A stretch of 64,000 nucleotides of DNA. It comes from Anaeramoeba flamelloides (lineage: Eukaryota; Metamonada; Anaeramoebidae). Location: the NCBI GenBank assembly GCA_027625915.1, contig JANTQA010000057.1, positions 6,944,001 through 7,008,000 on the forward strand, written 5' to 3'. Shown one piece after another: positions 56,471-64,000 of the stretch. How positions within the stretch are numbered: the first letter of the stretch is position 1; every line of letters starts with the position of its first letter. The position numbers and the translations under genes are program-made. The notes beneath the pieces were generated by a model. That model saw only the letters and a list, made by a program, of their open reading frames with translations. It did no database searches and was not told the origin of the DNA.

Positions 56471-57856
56471 TATGGTTAAAATCTATGATTTGGAGTTATG
56501 CTTTGAAATTCTCGAAAAGCTGGAATTTTGACATACTTTTCTATTTTCTAATATTTTTGTTAGAAATTTCAATTTAAACAATAATTTTTATTATCATTAA
56601 CACTCACAATATAAATAATGAATCTCAAATCATCTAATATCAAAGATATTATTGATTATCGTTTTTATTCAGTTGAATTAATTATATTTGATCAAGAATA
56701 TTCCGTTTTCTTAATAGAATGAATAATCCCAGAAAAATCATTGACAACTTTAGAACTTTTAAATATAAAATATTTTTTTGCACAAATTACTATATTTTGT
56801 TTTTATAATATTCGTATCATAAATATAACAATATCCTTTTATATTATTTGTGAAATTTATTAATATTACTATGGAAGTTGGAATCTTCAATTTGAGATCA
56901 TTTTTTACCTTAATAAATACTCTTTTAAATATAGAAATAGAAAAAGTTAATATTAACTATTTTTCAGTCAAAGTGACCCAGTTGTAATGGTATAATACAT
57001 GTTTTTAAAGGATTTGAATAGATATTAGAAGTAAAATTTTATTTTGGAAATTTTCAAAATTGAAATCATTTTTGAAATCATTTTTACACATTTTTGTTTT
57101 TTTTTTTCGATTTTTTTTTAAAACGTCATTCAGTTGCAAAAAAATTTTTTATTGCAAGATCAATAGTTACTTGGTAAAAAGGTGTTATTTAAAGGTTATT
57201 GAAACCATGTAAATATTGTTGAGAAATTATATTGATTTCGATTGCATTTCTATTCGATCTTTGATCTTGATATTTGTTTAATAAATTTGAAAAATTTTTC
57301 ACTTCATTTTCATTTACTTTTTCAAATTGAGATCACTAATACCAACAAACTTCGTATGGGGACTTGGTTTCTAAAAGAAAAGTATGGAAAATGAAGTGAA
57401 AAATGTTTCATATTTATTATTCAAAAACCTGTCGAAGTTCAAAACGAACATTGTTGTTTTTCTCAATAGTACCTAAGAATTTGAGTTTTTTCAATTTTTA
57501 AGAAAATCTATTGATTAATTAGTTTTCTTTCAGACATATATCAGCAATTCTTTTATTTTTTATTATTCTGTTAATTTCTTGTTTGTTCTTCAAATATCAA
57601 TTATAGAAAATAATTGATATTTGAAAAAAACTTTGTGCACCTTTGCCTGAAACAGAGTTTATATTCTTTTTATTTCTTAAATCATAAAAAAAATTTGTGT
57701 TAGACTTTCACAATATAATAGAATTGAGTTAAAGTGTAGTTAAACTTTTTTTTTTTTCAGTTTTCAGTTTTGTTCAAAGATGCAAAATATTTTGGTATCA
57801 AATACTATAATTAAAAAAAAACTGAAGTTCGTTTAAATTATCAAAAATATACAGAA

Positions 57857-58052
57857 TTACAGTGAATTTCACTTTTAAGGTAGAATTTCAACAAAATTTA
57901 AGGTAATAAAAAAATCTCAAATTAAGACAAAAAACAAATTCTAATAAAATAATATGTGAAAATAAAAATTCCAAAAAATGTTCTTTAATTTGAGTTTTTT
58001 TTTTTACCTTAATTTTTGTTGAAAATTTGTACCTTAAAAGTGAAATTCACTG
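57857..58052. mobile_element. Foldback MITE F4, copy 2
   Basis: Starts TTACAGTGAATTTCACTTTT, ends AAAAGTGAAATTCACTG. Arms about 70 bases, with the same core (TTTCAACAAAATTTAAGG) as the other copies, more worn. Confidence 0.75.
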
Positions 58053-58705
58053 AAAAATAATCATTTAATCAACATTTAAACCTGAATTACTGTATTTCAA
58101 ACATAATTTTTTTAATCAAAGTTAAGTATTAAATTATGTGAAAAGTATATTTGATAATATATTATCAACATAATTTCATTTTCTTTGTAACTACCCATTA
58201 TATGGATTTTCAGGAATATTTTTGATAAAATCAAAAACAAAAAGAAAAAAATTAAATTTATTCTTTAGTACTACAGGAAAATATGGTAAAAAAATCTGTT
58301 TAAATATGATAAAAAATCTTTTAGATGTGAAACAAAAAATGTATTATTTTATATATGTATATTATGTAAATTAATTTTGTTTTAAAATTTTATTGATTTG
58401 AAAAAGTCTTCATAAAGTTTAGGATGTTAATTTTATGTTTGGTTTTTTAAACTCTTGGGTTGAAATTTCCAAGAATCACAACATTGAAAAATTGTGATCT
58501 TTTAATTGTTTTTTCAAAATGTTAACATTTGAAAAGTAAAAAAAATATGAAAAGTTTTCAAAAAAAAATCAATGAAAAAGAGAGAATTTTGTCCTTATGA
58601 AATACAAATGCTATGATAATATGGGGTGTGTTGTTGATGAATATTTTTATCAGAATATAAAAAATTTATAATAAGATACTTTTCTCACAAAAATGATTTA
58701 AAAAA

Positions 58706-58902
58706 TACAGTCAGTTTCACTTTTAAGGCACAAACTTTCAACGAAATTTAAAGCACAATAAAAATCTCAAATTAGGGAACAAAATTTGGAATTTTTATTT
58801 TCACATATTATTTTACTTGAATTGAATTTTGTGCTTTAATTTGATATTTTTATTGTGCTTTAAATTTCGTTGAAAGTTTGTGCCTTAAAAGTGAAACTGA
58901 CT
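58706..58902. mobile_element. Foldback MITE F4, copy 3 (best preserved)
   Basis: TACAGTCAGTTTCACTTTTA at the left, TTAAAAGTGAAACTGACT at the right. The arms pair almost perfectly over about 70 bases including AACTTTCAACGAAATTTAAA. Abuts the conserved 5' region of TRIM-like gene d. Confidence 0.85.
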
Positions 58903-59145
58903 AAATGGAATTTCATTAAGAGATGATTTTATCCTTAGAAATTAGATTTTTCTTTTATTTATGAAGTTTATTGTGAGTTTACCCATTTATTTCTCCATCA
59001 GGATTGGTTATGTTTGATTGACAAATTTACTTCTACTTAATGAAAAAAGTTCTTCATTAATTTTCAAGTATACATTTTTCATTTTTTTACTTTCTTTCTC
59101 CTTTTTTTTACTTTGTTTTTTCTTCCAAAACAAAATTTGGTCTCC

Positions 59146-59231
59146 TTTGAGTTTAATTTCAACAACAAGACCAAAGTCCTACTTTTTCAAAAATATTCTT
59201 TTTTCATTCCAAACCAAAACAAACAATAAAA
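59146..59231 (+). promoter_or_regulatory. Conserved upstream block of TRIM-like gene d
   Basis: AACAACAAGACCAAAGTCC and TTTTTTCATTCCAAACCAAA; see the same block before genes b, c and e. Similarity with copy e extends back to about 58917. Confidence 0.5.
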
Positions 59232-59254
59232 CTCCACTCAAATTCAAATTAAAA

Positions 59255-61569
59255 ATGAATCAAACAAATAAAAATAAAAAAGAAAAAAACAACAAAAAAA
59301 CAAGAAAAAAAGAAGAAGAAAAGATCCAAAAAGAATCAAAAAGCAATGAAAAATATGTACCAATTGGTTTACCAAACACAAGAAGAATCAAGTGTGAAGT
59401 TTGTTCAAAAGAAGATGCTGAATTTTATTGTTCTCATTGTCCTGTTTATTATTGTCAAAAATGTGAAGCTCAAGTTCATACTCCTTTTTTGAAAAACAAA
59501 CATGAAAAATTCATTTCTCAAGATATTTTTATTGAAAACCAAGGTAAATTTCTTGTTTTTTCTTTTTTTTTTCTTAAGGCTCTAGTCATTTACCGTGAAT
59601 ATGCACCATACTCAAGGGATGACCTGATACCCAAAAGGATATTGTGAAATAGGTCTTCTTTTGGTTGACAAAATTCAAATAACAAAAAAAAAATTCCATT
59701 GGATCTACTTGGTAAAAAATTCAATCAAGAAAAATAATATTAAGTTTAAAAAAGAGTCCCAATTACAAAAAATCAAAATTTAAAAAAAAAATTCATCTTT
59801 CCTCATTTTCTATTTCCAAATGGTTAAATTTCTTTAATTTAAAACAAATTGCTTTCTTGAATTTCACAATAAATTTAATTCCATTTAATCTGGTTTATTT
59901 TGTAACCCTCTAAATTTGACCATATAAGGATTATGTAATATTCTTTCAATAAAAATAACTCATTTGAAAAATGAAAAAAAAGAAAAAAAAAATCATCGAG
60001 ATCTCAAAAAGCGCCAAAGAACGACACTTCAAAACTGACATAGTTGTTTTCAAAATTGTAGATTCTAACCATTCTAATTGGAAATTGAGTTTGTCGCTCT
60101 TTGGCGCTTTTTTCTAAAAATGTCCTCATTTTTAGTTGTTGATTTTTGAGATCGATTGTACATCATAGGTTGGTTGGTTTTAGATTGGTGTTAGGTCTAT
60201 CCATAAAAATAAAAATTACTAAAAAGATTTTTTCCATTTCAGAAAAAAAAATTTCACCTTAATGACTTGACCCTGAAAGTTTTTTCTTTTGATGTATGAA
60301 TGAAAGAATTGATTGGTTATTTTTTTTAGTTTTTAAGGGGTTAATTTGTTTTTTTATTTGTTTTTTTATTATTCTTGTTTCTCATTCTTTATAAAAAAAA
60401 CAAAAAAAAACCAAAAAGAATCCAAAGAAACCAACATTAATAATAGATGCCCAAAACACAAGAAAAAATTCAAATTTTATTGTGAAAAAGAAGATCAATT
60501 AAAATGTCCAGAATGTATTGAAAATTGCCTCGATCAAAATCATTTAATATTTTCCTTGAATAAAAAATGCAATGAAATTATCCAAAAAATTCAAATAATC
60601 CTGAATGAAATCCAAACCAAAGAAAAAGATAATCAATTAACAATCCAAAAAAGCCAACTAAACAAAATTAAATTCAAACAAAAAATCCAACAAATTTCAC
60701 AACAAATCCAAAGAGAATCAGATTTATTAAAACAACAAATTGAAAAATCCAAAAACCAACATTTAAAATTATTAAAAACAATTGAAATCATAATTGAAAA
60801 TCAATTTAATCAAATAATCCAAAACAATCAAAAAACCATTCAAAAAATCAATCAAAATAAAACCAAAATCCAAAAAATAATCAAATTAAAAACAAAGAGC
60901 CAAAAATGTAAATTAATCAATGAATCTCGGATGATAATCAATAAATTTAAAAAAAGAAAAGAAAAAGAAAAAGAAAAAGAAAAAGTTAAAGAAAAAGAAA
61001 AAGAAAAAGAAAAAGAAAAATTTAAATTATCCAAAGAAATATTTGATCCAAAAATGAACTGTAAAAAAACAATAAAATTAAAAAACCAAAACCAAACAGT
61101 TTGGAATCCTTCTGATAAATTTAATGGAATAATTTTGGGACAAACTCAATACTCAACTGGAAAACATAAAATCCAAATCAAAATTGACCAATTTCCAAAT
61201 ATTAATACTGAAGAAAATTGGATTTATTTAGGAGTAATAAATACTGAAAACCGAGAAAATTTAATTAAGAAAGGAGATTATGAAGGAGCCTATTATTTCA
61301 AAACTTATTGGGAGAATAATTTACTTCAAAGTTTAAAAACAACAGAACAAAATGGAAAAGAGTATGAAGAAAAATATCCAGAAAATATCAAATTAAAAGA
61401 AAATGATATTTTAGAGATTTTATTAGATATGGATCAAAAAACAATTTCATTCAAAATCAATGAAAATAATCTTGGAATTGCCTGGGAAAATTTACCAGAA
61501 AGTGTTCATTTTTTTGCTGATTTAATATATATGGAAGGAAATGAAAAAAATCAAATTACTTTGATATAA
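59255..61569 (+). CDS. TRIM-like protein copy d: two B-boxes, coiled coil, SPRY (479 aa, two exons)
   Basis: Exon 1 is 59255-59543 (ATG chosen by homology with gene b; the upstream open frame is leader). Exon 2 is 60419-61569. B-box 1 is CEVCSKEDAEFYCSHC..YYCQKC, followed by H residues. Exon 2 starts with B-box 2 (CPKHKKKFKFYCEKED...CPEC). A coiled coil follows (QQISQQIQRESDLLKQQIEK), then a short KE repeat and SPRY from ~305 (STGKHKIQIKIDQF, NWIYLGVINTENRENL, LLDMDQKTISFKINE, VHFFADL). No RING. Shorter than gene b mainly through the KE linker. Closest to copy c over SPRY. The frame is intact after splicing, so probably functional. Partner and pathway unknown. Confidence 0.82.
59575..60240 (+). 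mobile_element. Dispersed element F8, copy 2, inside intron
   Basis: AAGGCTCTAGTCATTTACC at the left, TTGACAAAATTCAAATAACA and the hairpin at 60006-60112 inside; matches 42588-43310. Confidence 0.65.
60006..60112. other. F8 hairpin, copy 2
   Basis: AAAAAGCGCCAAAGAACGAC (60006-60025) pairs with the inverse at 60092-60112 with a single mismatch. The loop keeps AGTTGTTTTCAAAATT and ATTCTAACCATT from copy 1. Confidence 0.8.
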
Positions 61570-61871
61570 GAATTATCGATTCAACAAATATTTTACTTCC
61601 ATAATTTATTAAAAACTTGAAATGAGAAATCACTTCTTGAAAAATTTCACCTTTTTAAACATATTTTTAAACACAAAAATCTAAAATTTTTTTCTTTTGA
61701 GAAAATAAAAGAAGTAAAAAAAAGCCCTTTAATTTTTAAATTTTGTTTTTTTGGATAGATCAACTTTGAGAGATATTTTAATTTAATAACTAATATTTTA
61801 TTTTGTTTCTTTGGATCCTTTGATTGTAAATTCTACAATTTTATTTGAAAAAATAAAAAAAATACGATTTT
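61570..61871. other. 3' flank of TRIM-like gene d
   Basis: Homologous to the 3' flank of copy c (51469-51775), showing that the duplication unit included downstream DNA. No gene. Confidence 0.6.
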
Positions 61872-62265
61872 TAGAGAACCGGTAAGGGCCCGTGGTAACA
61901 CAACCCAGTGTACAATCTGAAGGCCAGGGTACTATTCCCTTAACCATAATTTCTTATTGTTTACCATTTTCTCAAATAGCCACCACGGTGTAATTTTAAT
62001 TAAAAATCGTGCTTATGCTTCTTAGAACCACTAATTCTTTGAGGAAATCGTTTGGCCGAATTGAATCTTTTTGACTATTATAAAAACTGAACCGAATTGG
62101 AACAAAATCCCTCTCAATTTATGGAGCGGATCAGATTTTTGGGAGAAATGACTAGCTCTCACTTGGTTCAACAATATCTCTAATTCAAATTAGGGATTCG
62201 GGCAAACAGGTGGACTTTTAGTACCCACTCTTTAATGGAAAAAAAAAAAAAACAAATACGATTTT
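61860..62265 (+). mobile_element. tRNA-derived SINE with poly(A) tail and 12-bp target duplication
   Basis: AAATACGATTTT at 61860-61871 and 62254-62265 flanks ~380 bases. The first ~70 bases look tRNA-like: a box A-like GGGCCCGTGGTAA at 61886-61898, then, 30-odd bases on, a box B-like GGTACTATTCC at 61928-61938 (8 of 11 to GGTTCGAATCC by my count). The body is clearly less A+T-rich than its surroundings and ends in a long poly(A) after TTTAATGG. The paralogous flank of copy c reads ACAAATACGATTTTTATTGG near 51763 without the insert, that is, the empty site. Transcription by RNA polymerase III is inferred. A truncated relative is at 32786-32913. Confidence 0.8.
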
Positions 62266-63612
62266 ACTTTTTCAATTTTGAAATAATCACTTTACTTTGT
62301 TATAATTATTGAGTTTAGCATGGAAAAAACAGAAATATGATATTGTTCAAAGTGAATATAAATTGTTATTTTAAAACAAAGAGATTTTTTTAAATAATAG
62401 CACAGTAATTGATTTGTTATTGTATTAAATCCAATAAAGTTCTTATTTCCTAAAAAAGAAAAAAAATAATTTTTTCTCACAATTCACAATATTTTTTATA
62501 AAAAAATAAAATGAATAATTTTTGTAAATTTAATTACAAAAGATCCTATCTTGAAAAATTCCCCATAACCTTTCCTACACATGTCTGAACCCAATTTATC
62601 TTGAGACAACAAATTATGTTTTGAGGCAAACAATCCAAACAAAAACAATTATATCAAAAAAGCATTAAAAATTTGAAGTATGTTTGGAATGGATTATGTT
62701 GTTCCCACATACAATTTGAGCTGAAGCCCCCCTCTTAGTCATGGTGGGGGGATTTAATTCAAGGAAAAACCAAAAGAACCAAAAAAAAAAATAAATTAAA
62801 AATCACAAACTCTTTGTAATAATTGTTACAACCATTCCTGCCATAATGTGAAAATTTATCAGGACTCTGAAATTGATTTTTTATTCTGAAATTTAATTTT
62901 GTAAAAGTTAACTTTAAAAAGGTTATTAAAACTGGTCATAAAGTGTTAAATTTATAATACAAGATTAAAAATAAGTTATCTATTTTTTGGTTCCTTTGGT
63001 TTTGGAAATTGTCAAACAAATTCATTAATATACTTATTATAATGTGGATCTTCAATTTCCAAAACTGTAAAAATCATAGGTTTTAACAATTTAAAACCAA
63101 TAGTCCAAAATCATTAACAATACGATCATATAGATTTAAAGTTCGTTTTATTTATTCAGAGAATTTTTAAAATAAAAAATCGTGATTATTTTTCAATTTC
63201 ATTTTCACAATCCTTAAAATGGCAAGCATGTTTGAGTTTATTTATCTCAAAATTTCTCAATAATTTTCCATTTAAAAGAATGACTTATAAAATGATTTTT
63301 GAATCAAATTGGAGAATATTTTCAAGATCATACTTTCATAATGTAAATGAGAATGGAATATATAGTATTGAGTAAAAATGGTAAATTTCTAACCAAGCCA
63401 TGAAGAGATATTTTTGTCCTTAATAATTAGATTTTACTAAATTATGAAGTTTATTCTGAGTTTACCAATTTATTTCTCCTCAGGATTGATTATTTTTGGT
63501 TTTCAAATTTGTTTATCTTGATGAAAAAGGTTTCTTCATTTTTCATTTTTTTTTCATTTTTTCTCCTATTTTTTTCTTTTTTTTTTCTTTCAAAACAAAA
63601 TTTTGGTTTTCT
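62266..63612. other. Intergenic DNA before TRIM-like copy e
   Basis: Contains a partial F13 (62290-62360, AGAAATATGATATTGTTC) and a G/C-run hairpin at 62727-62751. From ~63400 it has the conserved 5' region shared with copies c and d (CAGGATTG, TTTATTTCTCC). No gene. Confidence 0.6.
62727..62751. other. Hairpin CCCCCC/GGGGGG
   Basis: Six C, a 13-base loop TCTTAGTCATGGT, six G. Runs of C or G this long are exceptional in this window. Function unknown. Confidence 0.6.
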
Positions 63613-63698
63613 TTTGAGTTTAATTTCAACAACAAGACCAAAGTCCTACTTTTTCAAAAAAATTCTTTTTTCAATCCAAACCAAAACAAACAATAAAA
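63613..63698 (+). promoter_or_regulatory. Conserved upstream block of TRIM-like copy e
   Basis: AACAACAAGACCAAAGTCC, TTTTTTCAATCCAAACCAAA. One change (TCAATCC for TCATTCC) in the otherwise invariant part. Confidence 0.5.
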
Positions 63699-63720
63699 AA
63701 ATACCCAAATCAAATTAAAA

Positions 63721-64000
63721 ATGAATCAAACCAAATTGAAAATGAATCAAACCGAGCAAAAAAAAAAACAAAAAAACAAGAAAAAATGAAGAAAAAACAA
63801 TCCAAAAAGAATCAAAAAACAATGAAAAAAATGTTCCAATTGGTTTACCAACCAAAAGAAGAATCAAATGTGAAGTTTGTTCAAAAGAAGATGCTGAATT
63901 TTATTGTTCTCAATGTCATGTTCATTATTGTCAAAATTGTGAATCTGAAGTTCATGGTAATTTTTTGAAAAAAAAACATGAAAAATTTATTTCTCAAGAT
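63721..64000 (+). CDS. TRIM-like protein copy e, B-box 1 exon, cut by window edge and frameshifted
   Basis: ATG at 63721 (repeated at 63742), then lysine-rich codons. In this frame TGA occurs at 63787-63789. The B-box reads in the +1 frame: IKCEVCSKEDAEFYCSQC, HYCQNCESEVH, KKKHEKFISQD up to the edge, with all zinc ligands present. Removing one A from the 11-A run at 63758-63768 would join start and B-box, by comparison with copy d. Either a true lesion or a homopolymer length error. The remainder of the gene lies right of the window. Confidence 0.72.

Larger units (their letters stand above)
51469..58705. other. 7.2-kb gene-free gap between TRIM-like copies c and d
   Basis: 3' flank of copy c (51475-51870, homologous to 61575-61880), then F13, F3, F10, F2 and the first F4 foldback. 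52020-53280 and 56480-57850 hold nothing I recognise, apart from a short palindrome ACTTGTTGAACAAGT at 51987-52001. Confidence 0.6.
59544..60418 (+). other. Intron of TRIM-like gene d, enlarged by F8
   Basis: GTAAATT donor after ...ENQ and CCAAAAAG acceptor, same phase as in gene b (187-base intron). The extra ~690 bases are the F8 element. Its right part has TTAATGACTTGAC, a possible inverse of the left AGTCATTTAC end. Confidence 0.65.

Noticed and set aside
59018-59254. Start of gene d at 59018
   Set aside because: The upstream frame begins with a non-ATG codon and translates the conserved promoter/leader block; the ATG at 59255 aligns with the starts of copies b, c and e.
61872-61943. Functional tRNA gene
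   Set aside because: Box A- and B-like motifs are present but the cloverleaf is poor and the unit sits inside a poly(A)-tailed insertion with target duplication.
62727-62751. Rho-independent type terminator
   Set aside because: This is a eukaryotic nuclear sequence and no T-tract follows the stem.

Overview
This is nuclear DNA from a very A+T-rich eukaryote. Genes are sparse (about one per 5-10 kb). Stops are standard TAA/TGA, spliceosomal-type introns start GTAAAT or similar, lysine/asparagine-rich low-complexity proteins are common, and long homopolymers are everywhere. The mix (a small family of B-box/SPRY proteins, a LIS1-like WD40 fragment, a BCP1/BCCIP homologue and bacterial-looking secreted repeat proteins) fits a free-living protist. 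An Anaeramoeba-like metamonad is my best guess and an amoebozoan is possible. The taxon is inferred, not shown.

Layout. 1-945 (minus): a Crypton-type tyrosine recombinase, cut by the left edge and broken by a one-base homopolymer indel. 2506-2865: an orphan last exon of a LIS1-like WD40 protein. 4924-6978: a lysine-rich coiled-coil protein. 13959-15428: a secreted protein of seven ~58-residue repeats. 27403-28783: a BCP1/BCCIP family gene with an unresolved middle. 33196-34368 (minus): a strikingly G+C-rich gene for a lipoprotein-like beta-propeller-type protein, a candidate for horizontal transfer. 38110 to the right edge: five copies of one B-box/coiled-coil/SPRY (TRIM-like, RING-less) gene. 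Two look intact (40554-42360 and 59255-61569), two are clearly decayed (38110-39600 and 49283-51468), and one is cut by the edge and frameshifted (63721-64000).

Much of the rest is a graveyard of short non-autonomous mobile elements, recognisable because the same sequence occurs two to five times in the window. I label thirteen families F1-F13. Several have terminal inverted repeats or are near-perfect foldbacks (F3, F4, F6, F8, F9, F12, F13). Some are nested (F9 inside F2) and some break genes (F6 in one TRIM copy, F7 in another). A tRNA-like SINE with poly(A) tail and target-site duplication sits at 61872-62253, and a paralogous flank near 51763 shows the empty site. A 5'-truncated relative lies at 32799-32900.

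No tRNA, rRNA or CRISPR array was found. Family boundaries were found by eye and are approximate. No database search was possible, so family names for proteins rest on recognised motifs.
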